A stretch of 16,833 nt of DNA from CAZIGM01 sp964538675 (GTDB taxonomy: Bacteria; Bacillota; Bacilli; Tepidibacillales; Tepidibacillaceae): contig CAZIGM010000035.1 of assembly GCA_964538675.1 (NCBI GenBank), positions 1 through 16,833 on the forward strand, written 5' to 3'. Below are positions 7,337 through 15,310 of this stretch, one piece after another. Position 1 is the stretch's first letter. Each line of letters starts with the position of its first letter. The notes under the pieces were generated by a model. That model worked only from the letters and a program-made list of their open reading frames with translations. It was not told where the DNA came from and did no database searches. The translations under genes and the position numbers were made by a program.

Positions 7337-7376
7337 CATAGCATGACTAAGTGCTTTAGCACATTTACATGACTTG
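7337..7376. repeat. 40-nt hairpin module 3, diverged with compensatory changes
   Basis: Directly abuts module 2 and has the same length, CATAG start, ACTTG end and TTTA loop. About 25 of 40 bases match. Five of the changed pairs keep pairing: G-C to C-G, C-G to T-A in the outer stem; A-T to G-C, C-G to T-A, A-T to G-C in the inner stem. The fold, not the sequence, appears conserved. Confidence 0.7.
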
Positions 7377-7405
7377 TGCTCTTGAGTGTACTCTATGGGT
7401 GTTAA

Positions 7406-7449
7406 ATTCAGGTGGAGTTAAAACTCCATCTGAATAAAATTCGTCTTTA
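7406..7449. repeat. Hairpin repeat next to accA, related to a copy near 16437
   Basis: ATTCAGGTGGAGTT (7406-7419) pairs with AACTCCATCTGAAT (7422-7435). The single imperfect position is a G-U on the plus-strand RNA but an A-C on the minus strand. It is followed by AATAAAATTCGTCTTTATACTA. The same order of words, about 80% alike over some 48 nt, precedes the Spo0E-like gene. The 3' end runs into the accA stop codon, so it may also act as the processing or weak termination structure between acc and glycolysis genes. Confidence 0.6.
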
Positions 7450-8409
7450 TACTAATTTTGATGTAAATTTTCCGATCTTTCTTAACTTTTTATATCGATG
7501 TGTAACAAGCTGGTCTGCACTTAATGAAAGCAATTCTTTTAATGACCTTTCAAAAGCTCTTTTTATTTCTACAGACTGGGCTTCAATATCTTTATGTGCT
7601 CCACCTAACGGTTCCAAAATTATTTCGTCAACTACTCCTAGTTCCATCGCATCTTGCGCAGTAATCTTCATGGTATTTGCTGCTTTTGAGGCTTGAGTAG
7701 AATCCTTCCATAAAAGTGCCGCTGCCGCTTCAGGAGATATTACAGAATAGATAGAATTTTCTAGCATATAAATATGATTTCCAACACCTAAAGCGAGTGC
7801 GCCTCCACTTCCACCTTCGCCAGTTACTATACAGACTAGTGGTACTTTCAATAATGCCATCTCCTTTAAATTGCTCGCAATGGCTCCACTTTGTCCCCTT
7901 TCTTCTGCACCTATACCAGGATATGCACCAGAGGTATCAATAAAACAAAGAATCGGACGATGAAACTTCTCTGCTTGTTTCATTAATCTTAATGCTTTCC
8001 TGTAACCTTCCGGATGAGGCATACCAAAATTTCTTCTTATATTTTCTTTTGTATCTTGTCCCTTTTGATGACCTATTACTGTTACTGGCATATTATTTAA
8101 CTTCGCAATACCACCAAGAATAGCTGCATCTTCTCCGTATACTCGATCACCATGTAATTCAATAAAATCAGTAAAAATATGTTCAATATATTGTAAAGTT
8201 GTAGGCCTTTCAGAATGTCTCGCTATTTGAGTTTTATTCCAAGGTGTTAATCCTTCGTAAATTTCCTTTTCGAGATTTATAGCTTTCTTTTCTAAATCTT
8301 CTATTTCTTTTGTGAAATCAATACCCTCCTCGCTTGTGAATTTTTTTAATTCATTAATTTTTTTTCTTAATTCTATAAGAGGTTTTTCAAAAGATAAATC
8401 AGTCGACAT
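7447..8409 (-). CDS. accA: Acetyl-CoA carboxylase carboxyltransferase alpha subunit
   Basis: With AccD it moves the carboxyl group from carboxybiotin to acetyl-CoA, giving malonyl-CoA for fatty acid synthesis. The 320-residue crotonase-fold protein has an N-terminal helical part (LRKKINELKKF), RHSERPTTLQYIEHIF, then GHQKG, the acyl-CoA/oxyanion segment GEGGSGGALALGVGNHIYMLENS and YSVISPEAAAALLWKD. A GTG at 8419-8421 opens the frame, but it directly abuts the AAGGGG ribosome site; the ATG at 8407-8409, 9 nt past GGGGTG, is preferred. It overlaps the accD stop by 11 nt, which suggests translational coupling of the two subunits. Residues after GKF (TSKLV) lie within the adjoining hairpin repeat, so the tail may derive from repeat insertion. 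accB and accC are not in the window. Confidence 0.95.
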   Translation of the reverse strand: MSTDLSFEKPLIELRKKINELKKFTSEEGIDFTKEIEDLEKKAINLEKEIYEGLTPWNKTQIARHSERPTTLQYIEHIFTDFIELHGDRVYGEDAAILGGIAKLNNMPVTVIGHQKGQDTKENIRRNFGMPHPEGYRKALRLMKQAEKFHRPILCFIDTSGAYPGIGAEERGQSGAIASNLKEMALLKVPLVCIVTGEGGSGGALALGVGNHIYMLENSIYSVISPEAAAALLWKDSTQASKAANTMKITAQDAMELGVVDEIILEPLGGAHKDIEAQSVEIKRAFERSLKELLSLSADQLVTHRYKKLRKIGKFTSKLV

Positions 8410-9268
8410 TCTTTTTTTCACCCCTTACCAAATGTAAACTTAATAGTTTGATTAATGTTTTTCTCATGTCTTTTCTATGAACTATCATATCAATTTGACC
8501 ATGCTTAAGTAAAAATTCTGATGTTTGAAAATCATTAGGCAAATCCTGTCTAATTGTCTGTTCAATTATCCTTCTTCCTGCAAAACCTATTAAAGCATTT
8601 GGCTCAGCAATATTTACATCACCTAATGAAGCAAAACTTGCCGATACACCGCCAGTAGTCGGATTTGTTAAAACAGATATATATAATATCCCCTCTTCAT
8701 GAAGCTTAGCTAATGCAGAGCTTGTCTTAGCCATTTGCATTAAGCTAAGTAAGCCCTCTTGCATTCTTGCTCCTCCAGAAGCTGAAAATAATATTAATGG
8801 ATATCGTTTAATAATTGCCTTTTCAATGGCTCTAGTTATCTTTTCTCCAACTACAGAACCCATACTTCCCATACGAAAACGGGCATCCATGACACTAATT
8901 ACAACAGGATAACCTCCGATAGTTCCCTCTCCCGTAATTACTGCCTCATTAAGATTGGTTTTTTCCATATCGCTTTTTATTTTTTCAGAATAGCCTTCAA
9001 AATTGAGAGGATTTTCGGATAACAAATCAGCATCATATTCAAAAAAATTACCATCATCTAGAATCATATTTAATCTATCTTTAGCTGAAACATTAATATG
9101 ATAATCACAATGCTGACATACATAATAATTTTTTTCTAATTCTTTAACAAAAATTATTTTACTGCACTTATTACATTTAATAATCATTCCTTCTGGAATA
9201 TCTTTTTTCATTTTCTCGGAAGGAATAATTGCATATTCCTTTTTCTTATAGAAAAAATTTTTTAGCAT
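8399..9268 (-). CDS. accD: Acetyl-CoA carboxylase carboxyltransferase beta subunit
   Basis: The 289-residue partner of AccA. An N-terminal zinc ribbon has C32-x2-C35 and C51-x2-C54 (numbered from the chosen start), followed by the crotonase domain with FSASGGARMQEG, TNPTTGGVSASFASLGD and IGFAGRRIIEQT, typical of AccD. The frame is open six codons upstream to an ATG at 9284-9286 (MVGCVV), but MLKNFFYKKK at 9266-9268 is the usual family start and has GGGGTG 7 nt upstream. It follows the GntR gene by 35 nt and overlaps accA by 11 nt, so both are in one transcript with the regulator. The zinc-binding cysteines are complete, so the subunit should be functional. Confidence 0.95.
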   Translation of the reverse strand: MLKNFFYKKKEYAIIPSEKMKKDIPEGMIIKCNKCSKIIFVKELEKNYYVCQHCDYHINVSAKDRLNMILDDGNFFEYDADLLSENPLNFEGYSEKIKSDMEKTNLNEAVITGEGTIGGYPVVISVMDARFRMGSMGSVVGEKITRAIEKAIIKRYPLILFSASGGARMQEGLLSLMQMAKTSSALAKLHEEGILYISVLTNPTTGGVSASFASLGDVNIAEPNALIGFAGRRIIEQTIRQDLPNDFQTSEFLLKHGQIDMIVHRKDMRKTLIKLLSLHLVRGEKKNVD

Positions 9269-9303
9269 AACCACACACCCCACCATAAAGACCTTGAAAA
9301 AGT

Positions 9304-9978
9304 TTAGTCTCGAATCTTATACCTATCTATATGTAATCTCATTAAGTACTCAGCTTCTTTTACATTCTTCTCCTTTAATGCCTTTAAAATCCCTCTATGT
9401 TCTATAATTGATGTTTCAAAATCCATACTTGTTTCCAATGTTTCAATAACGGTATTACCATATTCAACTAGTTTTAGCCAAGTTTTATATAAAAGATTAT
9501 TGCCACTTGCTAATGCAATTGTTTTATGAAATAAGTAATCTTCTTCTGCGGGGTTCTCTCCCAACTTAATCTTATATTCAGATAATTTCAATATTGTATC
9601 TATTTGATTTAGATAATTTTCATCCATTCTTTCTGCTGCTAATTTAATAATATCTAATTCAATCAATTTCTGAAACTCTAATAAATCTTTCTTAGATTTA
9701 TTATTCTTAAGAATGTATGAAGCAACAATCTCTACTAATCTATGAGAAGTATGATCATCAATAAAAGTACCATCACCACGTCTTGTTGAAATTAGTCCAA
9801 GAAGCTCTAATATCCTTAATGCTTCGCGTACTGATGACCTCCCAACATTAAGTCTATAAGCCAATTCTCTTTCCGATGGCAAGCGGTCTCCTTCAGATAA
9901 TTTATCTTCAAAAATAATTTTGTTAATTTTCAATAAGACCTCTTGATACATTTTAAGATTTTTCTCATCTTCAATCAT
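9304..9978 (-). CDS. GntR-family regulator, FadR subfamily with FCD domain
   Basis: A 224-residue transcription factor. The winged helix at about 10-75 carries the GntR signature LPSERELAYRLNVGRSSVREALRILE. The C-terminal all-helical FCD domain shows the expected metal or ligand residues: D147-x3-H151, H194 and H216. Members usually bind an organic acid or acyl ligand and recognise TGGT-N3-ACCA-like sites. Just such a site, TGGTCTGACCA, lies downstream of the malic-enzyme promoter at 11281-11291, so repression of the malic enzyme and the genes behind it is likely (inference). The start ATG has AGGTG 5 nt upstream. It sits between the malic-enzyme gene and accD with short gaps, so it is probably autoregulated in its own operon. 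Ligand unknown: malate, pyruvate, lactate or an acyl-CoA are candidates. Confidence 0.9.
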   Translation of the reverse strand: MIEDEKNLKMYQEVLLKINKIIFEDKLSEGDRLPSERELAYRLNVGRSSVREALRILELLGLISTRRGDGTFIDDHTSHRLVEIVASYILKNNKSKKDLLEFQKLIELDIIKLAAERMDENYLNQIDTILKLSEYKIKLGENPAEEDYLFHKTIALASGNNLLYKTWLKLVEYGNTVIETLETSMDFETSIIEHRGILKALKEKNVKEAEYLMRLHIDRYKIRD

Positions 9979-10006
9979 CGGATCACCTCATCCAATGTAT
10001 TGTTCA

Positions 10007-11239
10007 TTACTTAATAACAGCCATTTTTATTGTTTTTTCTTCAATATCATTTGGATCAATACTAATTCTAGCAACACCTGTTACCATTGCTGTTCTAGCT
10101 ACTTCAGCGGCAACTTTAGATGCCACACGTGAATCAAAAGGATCTGGTATTATATATTCTTCATTTAATTCATCTTCAGAAATCAATCCTGCAATAGCAT
10201 GTGCAGCTGCAACCTTCATCTCTTCATTTATCTCAGTTACACGCACGTCTAAAGCTCCTCTAAAAATACCAGGAAAAGCAAGAACATTATTTACTTGATT
10301 AGAAAAATCTGAACGTCCCGTTGCAACTACTCTTGCTCCTGCTTCTTTTGCTTCTTCAGGAAATATTTCTGGCGTAGGGTTTGCTAACGCAAAAATTATC
10401 GGATTATCATTCATAACTTTAATCATCTCTTTAGTTAATGCCCCAGCTACAGACACTCCGATAAATACATCAGCACTTTTTAGTGCGTCTATTAATTGTC
10501 CAGAGATTCTTTCTCTATTTGTAACTTGAGCCATCTCGTCCTTGTACGAATTCATGCCCAATTGTCGCCCTTCATAAATAATTCCTTTTGAATCACACAT
10601 TATAACATTTTTTACTCCAACACTTAATAATAGTTTTATTATTGCTGTTCCTGATGCACCAGCCCCATTTGTTACAACCTTAATATCATCTATCTGTTTA
10701 TTAACAATTTTTAAGGCATTTATTAGACCAGCAAGAGTAACTATCGCTGTTCCATGTTGATCATCATGGAATATTGGAATATCAGTTTCTCTTTTTAATC
10801 TTTCCTCAATAATAAAACAATTCGGGGCAGCAATATCCTCTAAGTTTATTCCACCAAAGCAAGGTTCTAATAGTTTAACTGTTTCAACAATTTTATCAAT
10901 ATCAGTTGTTCTTAAACATATTGGGAAAGCATCCACTCCAGCAAAATTTTTAAATAAAACTGCTTTACCCTCCATTACTGGCACTGCTGCATCTGGTCCT
11001 ATATTTCCTAATCCTAAAACAGCTGTACCATCAGAAACGATAGCTACTGTGTTGCCTTTTAAAGTGTAATCATATATCTTATTTTTGTCATTATATATTT
11101 CAATACATGGCTCAGCAACACCTGGGGAATATGCAAGACTAAGGTCATAGGCATCAACAAGTTTTACCTTTGCTTTTACTTCTAATTTCCCTTGATTGTC
11201 ACGATGCATTTTTAAAGCTTCTTCTTTAAATGTGGACAA
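10007..11239 (-). CDS. NAD-dependent malic enzyme
   Basis: Oxidatively decarboxylates malate to pyruvate and CO2, reducing a pyridine nucleotide. The 410 residues form the short bacterial type without a phosphotransacetylase tail. Y37 in AYSPGVAEPC and K92 in MEGKAVLFKN are the expected catalytic pair; E134, D135 and D160 (LEDI, FHDDQHGTA) the metal ligands; VVTNGAGASG at 188-197 the nucleotide-binding turn. Cofactor preference (NAD or NADP) cannot be settled. The start is a TTG at 11237-11239, 8 nt after GGAG; a nearby ATG at 11245-11247 is out of frame. The gene leads a transcript through GntR and accDA, and a GntR-type operator lies in its leader. With pyk and AccDA it could feed pyruvate toward acetyl-CoA and malonyl-CoA. 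Confidence 0.93.
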   Translation of the reverse strand: MSTFKEEALKMHRDNQGKLEVKAKVKLVDAYDLSLAYSPGVAEPCIEIYNDKNKIYDYTLKGNTVAIVSDGTAVLGLGNIGPDAAVPVMEGKAVLFKNFAGVDAFPICLRTTDIDKIVETVKLLEPCFGGINLEDIAAPNCFIIEERLKRETDIPIFHDDQHGTAIVTLAGLINALKIVNKQIDDIKVVTNGAGASGTAIIKLLLSVGVKNVIMCDSKGIIYEGRQLGMNSYKDEMAQVTNRERISGQLIDALKSADVFIGVSVAGALTKEMIKVMNDNPIIFALANPTPEIFPEEAKEAGARVVATGRSDFSNQVNNVLAFPGIFRGALDVRVTEINEEMKVAAAHAIAGLISEDELNEEYIIPDPFDSRVASKVAAEVARTAMVTGVARISIDPNDIEEKTIKMAVIK

Positions 11240-11280
11240 ATTCTCATCTCCGAATCCTATTTATTTCTTTATAATAAAAT

Positions 11281-11297
11281 TGGTCTGACCACCAATT
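11281..11297. promoter_or_regulatory. Candidate FadR/GntR operator
   Basis: TGGTCTGACCA (11281-11291) is an inverted repeat TGGT-N3-ACCA, the classic site type for FadR-subfamily regulators. A second overlapping dyad pairs AATTGGT (11278-11284) with ACCAATT (11291-11297). The site lies about 10-25 nt downstream of the predicted transcription start of the malic-enzyme gene, a position suited to repression. Confidence 0.65.
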
Positions 11298-11313
11298 AAT
11301 TATAACAGAACTA

Positions 11314-11342
11314 ATTATAATATAACACATGCATTTATACAA
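11314..11342 (-). promoter_or_regulatory. Sigma-A-type promoter for malic enzyme
   Basis: On the minus strand TTGTAT (11337-11342), a 17-nt spacer and TATAAT (11314-11319). A second TATAAT at 11299-11304 has no clear -35. No terminator is seen after dnaE, so read-through from dnaE is also possible. Confidence 0.55.
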
Positions 11343-11363
11343 AAATTGCACCTTATCAAAAAA

Positions 11364-14300
11364 TCAGTTGTTTTCTGAATTATTATTTGGCAATATTTCT
11401 TGTATTGCTATTCTATCCTCACCAAATATTTTTTCCACTGCACATTTGAAGTTTTGGCTTGTTTCTACGTTATAAATATCCGGAAGTTGTACCGACTTAT
11501 TATTTTTTTCATAGTACAGAATTATAGGACTTGTTCCTGTATAGTTTTTTAATATTTTTTTTAACTCGTTTAGCTTATTAGAATTCTCATCCTCTTTTGA
11601 AATTTTAATTACTACTCTATTAAGTTTATTCTCTTGTTCTATTCCTTGTAATGATTCTAAAGTAGTTAATTTTGCTACAATTATTTTTATAATGTTTTCA
11701 TTTTGAGTTATTTTACCTTTTACTAAAATCCCAGTATCTATAGTTAAAATATCTTTATATTTTTTAAAAATATCAGGAAAAATAATTAGTTCAATTTCCT
11801 CTGATAATATTTCTAACTTGACAAATGCCATCTGTTGACCTTTTTTCGTCAATATCTGCTTAAAATCAATAATCAAACCACCTACAGTGACTAATGAATC
11901 CTCTTTAAGACGTGTTAACTCATCATAAGAATATTTTACATACTTATCTAATATTCCTTTATAAATAGATAATGGATGCCCCGATAAATATAATCCTAGT
12001 ACTTCTTTTTCCTTTTTTAAACTATCTTGTTTAGAAAATGGTCTTACTTCTATCCAGTCAAATTCGCCATCAATCTCGTTATCTAAATCAGCAAATAGAT
12101 GAATCTGTAAATCCTCTTGTAACTTCTTTTTTTTCTGAACCCTTTCTAGTAAATCATCTAGATTAGCCATAAGTTGTGCTCGATGTATTCCAAACGAATC
12201 AAAAGCACCACTTAAAATAAGTGATTCCATCACCTTGTGATTACATACCTTTGCATCGGATTTCATGCAGTACTCCAAAATAGAGGTATACTTATTTGAT
12301 TTTTTTCTCTGGCTAAGAATCGCTTCAATTACATTAGTGCCAATGTTTTTAATTCCTGTAAGACCAAATCTAATTTTCCCATTTTCTATAGAAAACGAAG
12401 ATTGGCTTTCCCTAACGTCTGGCGGAAGTACTTCTATTCCTTTTTTTCTACACTCTTCTATATATTCAACAACTTTGCTTGGATTACCCATTGATTCAGA
12501 TATTAAAGAAGTCATAAATTCAACTGGAAAATGAGCTTTCAAGTACGCTGTTTGAAATGCCAATATACTATATGCAACTGCATGAGACCTATTAAATCCG
12601 TAATTTGCAAAACGAACAATCATATCATATACTTCATTTGCCACTTGTTTATTATATCCATTATTTATAGCTCCGTTAACAAAATGTTCTCTTTCATGAA
12701 ACAAAATTTCTTTTTTCTTTTTTCCTACTGCTCTTCTGAGTAAGTCAGCTTCACCCAAACTGAATCCTGCCATCTTTGAAGCTATTTGCATAATTTGTTC
12801 TTGATATATAATAATTCCATATGTATCCGCTAAAATTGATTTCAAGTTATCATGCGGATAGTTAATTGTTTTTATGTCATGTTTTGCTTTAATATATTCT
12901 GGAATAAACTCCATTGGTCCTGGACGATACAAAGCTAGAACAGCAACAATATCTTCAAAATCAGAAGGGTTAAGTTCTTTAAGTACCTTTACAACTCCTG
13001 CAGATTCTAATTGAAATACTCCCTTCGTATCTCCATTACTTAATAATTGATACGTAGCTTCATCTTTATCATCTATATCTTTTAAAAATATTTGTTTGTT
13101 TGAAGTCTCTTTTATTAAATTCAATGTCTTTTCAATAATAGTTAAATTACGCAGTCCTAAAAAATCCATTTTTAATAATCCTACTTCTTCTAATAAACCC
13201 ATAGAATATTGAGATAGAGATAAAGTCTCTTGACCTTGCTGTAAAGGTGTATAATCTGTTAAGGGTTTATCAGCAATTACAACTCCGGCAGCATGTGTTG
13301 AATGATGTCTCGGCATCCCTTCAATCTTTATTGCAATATCAATTAATTGTTTTAGTTTTTCATTGTTCTTATACATATCTCTTAATTCTTTTACATCTTT
13401 TAAAGCTTGTTTTAAAGTTATTCCTACTTGATATGGTATCAACTTCGCGATGATGTCAACTTGAGAATAAGGTAAATTCATTACTCTCCCAACATCGCGA
13501 ATTGCTGCCTTTGCGGCAAATGTTCCGAATGTAATTATTTGCGCTACATGGTCCATACCATATTTTTCTGAAACATACCTTATAACCTCATCACGTCTCT
13601 CATAGTTAAAATCTATATCAATATCAGGCATATTTACGCGTTCAGGATTTAAAAATCTCTCAAACAATAACCCATATTTTATTGGATCCACATTAGTAAT
13701 TCCTAAGGAATAAGCAACTAGACTACCAGCAGCAGAACCTCTTCCCGGTCCAGTCATAATACCTTCTCTATGAGCAAATTTCATGAAATCCCAAACTATA
13801 AGAAAATAATCAGCAAAGCCCATTTTTTCTATCACTGATAATTCATAATTTAATCTATCAATATGTATTTGTTTAAAATCATAATACCTTTTTTTTGCTC
13901 CCTTAAATGATAAAGCTTTTAAATATTCTATTGCAGTTATCTCATCTGATAAAGGATATCTTGGAAGTAATGTTTCACCAAGTTCTATTATCACATTACA
14001 TCTATTAGCGATATCTTGAGTTCTATTAATTGCTTCAGGTATTTGAGAAAACTTCTCTTGCATATTCTTTTCATCAGTTAAGTAGAATTGATTAGTTGAA
14101 AATTGTAATCTGTTTTCATCCTCTAAAGTTGTTCCTGTACCTATTGATATAAGCACATCTTGAATTAATGAGTCCTCTCTCTCAATATAATGAACATCAT
14201 TTGATGCCACTAATTGTATTTTCGTTTCCTTGCTTAACTTTATTAATAATGGTTTGATTCTGTCTTCTTCCAACAAACCATGATTTTGTATTTCTAGATA

Positions 14301-14813
14301 AAAATTATTTTCACCAAAGATTCTTTGATAATCTAATGCAGCCTGTTTTGCCTTTTCATAATTATTTTCTAACAAATAATAATTTACTTCTCCCGATAAA
14401 CATGCACTTAAGGCTATTAGCCCTTCACTATATTTCTCTAGAGTTTCTTTGTCTACTCTTGGTTTATAATAAAAGCCCTCCAGATGAGCTATAGATACTA
14501 TTTTCATTAGATTTTTGTAACCCTGTTGATTTTCTGCAAGTAAAACTAAATGAAATGTTTTTTGTTCTTGTCTAGAAACTTTTTCTTTTCTATGACCAAG
14601 AGTAAGATATATCTCGCAACCAATTATTGGTTTAATTCCTTCTTTAATACATGCTTTATAAAACGGAATAACTCCATACATATTCCCATGATCAGTTATA
14701 CCTAAAGAATTCATCCCAAACTCTTTTGCTTTTTTGACTATGTTACTGATTCTAGCAGCTCCATCAAGCAGGCTATATTCTGTGTGAACATGCAGATGTA
14801 CAAAATTGGACAT
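11364..14813 (-). CDS. dnaE: DNA polymerase III alpha subunit, DnaE type
   Basis: The 1149-residue C-family replicative polymerase. The N-terminal PHP domain keeps all expected metal ligands (H8, H10, D17, H42, E67, H88, C138, D206, H208), suggesting an active or metal-bound PHP site. The polymerase core has GPGRGSAAGSLVAYSLG, the catalytic aspartates D397 and D399 in MPDIDIDF, and D550 in LLKMDFLGL. HHSTHAAGVVI and YGFNRSHAVAYS follow, then helix-hairpin-helix repeats and an OB fold at about 970-1060. Without a DnaQ-like exonuclease insertion it is DnaE rather than PolC; in such bacteria DnaE usually works beside PolC, possibly at primer hand-off, though PolC is not in the window. GAGGGG lies 7 nt before the ATG. 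It is divergent from ytrH, an arrangement shared with Bacillus. Confidence 0.96.
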   Translation of the reverse strand: MSNFVHLHVHTEYSLLDGAARISNIVKKAKEFGMNSLGITDHGNMYGVIPFYKACIKEGIKPIIGCEIYLTLGHRKEKVSRQEQKTFHLVLLAENQQGYKNLMKIVSIAHLEGFYYKPRVDKETLEKYSEGLIALSACLSGEVNYYLLENNYEKAKQAALDYQRIFGENNFYLEIQNHGLLEEDRIKPLLIKLSKETKIQLVASNDVHYIEREDSLIQDVLISIGTGTTLEDENRLQFSTNQFYLTDEKNMQEKFSQIPEAINRTQDIANRCNVIIELGETLLPRYPLSDEITAIEYLKALSFKGAKKRYYDFKQIHIDRLNYELSVIEKMGFADYFLIVWDFMKFAHREGIMTGPGRGSAAGSLVAYSLGITNVDPIKYGLLFERFLNPERVNMPDIDIDFNYERRDEVIRYVSEKYGMDHVAQIITFGTFAAKAAIRDVGRVMNLPYSQVDIIAKLIPYQVGITLKQALKDVKELRDMYKNNEKLKQLIDIAIKIEGMPRHHSTHAAGVVIADKPLTDYTPLQQGQETLSLSQYSMGLLEEVGLLKMDFLGLRNLTIIEKTLNLIKETSNKQIFLKDIDDKDEATYQLLSNGDTKGVFQLESAGVVKVLKELNPSDFEDIVAVLALYRPGPMEFIPEYIKAKHDIKTINYPHDNLKSILADTYGIIIYQEQIMQIASKMAGFSLGEADLLRRAVGKKKKEILFHEREHFVNGAINNGYNKQVANEVYDMIVRFANYGFNRSHAVAYSILAFQTAYLKAHFPVEFMTSLISESMGNPSKVVEYIEECRKKGIEVLPPDVRESQSSFSIENGKIRFGLTGIKNIGTNVIEAILSQRKKSNKYTSILEYCMKSDAKVCNHKVMESLILSGAFDSFGIHRAQLMANLDDLLERVQKKKKLQEDLQIHLFADLDNEIDGEFDWIEVRPFSKQDSLKKEKEVLGLYLSGHPLSIYKGILDKYVKYSYDELTRLKEDSLVTVGGLIIDFKQILTKKGQQMAFVKLEILSEEIELIIFPDIFKKYKDILTIDTGILVKGKITQNENIIKIIVAKLTTLESLQGIEQENKLNRVVIKISKEDENSNKLNELKKILKNYTGTSPIILYYEKNNKSVQLPDIYNVETSQNFKCAVEKIFGEDRIAIQEILPNNNSENN

Positions 14814-14852
14814 TATAATTCCCCTCTAAATATTAATCATGATATTTACTCT

Positions 14853-14882
14853 ATTATACCTTTTCTTATCATCTAGATACAA
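14853..14882 (-). promoter_or_regulatory. Probable dnaE promoter
   Basis: On the minus strand TTGTAT (14877-14882), an 18-nt spacer and TATAAT (14853-14858), about 40 nt before the dnaE start. The -10 is consensus; the -35 matches only TTG. Confidence 0.5.
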
Positions 14883-14905
14883 TTTACAGTTTCTTTACTT
14901 TTTTA

Positions 14906-14933
14906 TCATTTTTTGCTTTGTCCACCATACATT
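14906..14933 (+). promoter_or_regulatory. Candidate sigma-E sporulation promoter for ytrHI
   Basis: TCATTTT (14906-14912), a 13-nt spacer and CATACATT (14926-14933) resemble the mother-cell sigma-E consensus (K-M-ATATT / CATACA-M-T). It lies about 48 nt before ytrH, a gene known in Bacillus to be sigma-E dependent. The -35 has one mismatch. Confidence 0.55.
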
Positions 14934-14980
14934 TATATAAGAGCAATTACTCTATAACCTAATTATAAGGAGATAGACAA

Positions 14981-15310
14981 ATGGAAAGTTTTTTAATTCT
15001 CTTAATAAGATATTATTTTATAGCTTTTGGAGTTGTATTAGGTGGTAGCTTTTTTGGCGGATTAGGGGCATTTATTACTAGACAGCCCCCCATTAACACC
15101 ATGATTGATCTTTCTGAAAATTTGAAAATATGGGGATTGGTAGTAGCACTTGGAGGAACCTTTGATTCTTTTCGGGCTTTTGAAAGTGGGATTTTTGAAG
15201 GTAATACTATAAACATAATTAAACAAATTATTTATATAATCTCCGCTTTATTTGGTGCCTATACAGGAACTATATTTATTCACTGGTTAACAAAAGGGGA
15301 TATTAATTAA
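14981..15310 (+). CDS. ytrH: Sporulation membrane protein YtrH
   Basis: 109 residues with three hydrophobic segments (about 5-33, 50-62, 82-104), matching the YtrH family. The sequence GVVLGGSFFGGLGAFITRQPPINTM and GLVVALGGTFDSFRAFE are typical. In Bacillus YtrH and YtrI are mother-cell membrane proteins needed for efficient sporulation, encoded beside dnaE, as here. AAGGAG lies 8 nt upstream of the ATG, and a sigma-E-like promoter precedes it. The stop codon shares one base with the ytrI start (TAATG), so the two are translated together. Molecular function is unknown in the family. Confidence 0.9.
   Translation: MESFLILLIRYYFIAFGVVLGGSFFGGLGAFITRQPPINTMIDLSENLKIWGLVVALGGTFDSFRAFESGIFEGNTINIIKQIIYIISALFGAYTGTIFIHWLTKGDIN

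Noticed and set aside
7219..7376. Direct repeats suggesting a CRISPR array
   Set aside because: Only three modules, two directly adjacent with no spacer, the third diverged, spacing irregular and spacer containing shared words; no cas genes in the window.
7412..7696. Plus-strand open frame overlapping the accA end
   Set aside because: Antisense to conserved accA codons and starting inside a hairpin repeat; no family resemblance.
12265..13453. Several plus-strand open frames opposite dnaE
   Set aside because: All lie inside the intact, highly conserved dnaE frame and have no start signals.
15013..15216. Minus-strand open frame opposite ytrH
   Set aside because: Overlaps a recognised gene and lacks a ribosome site.
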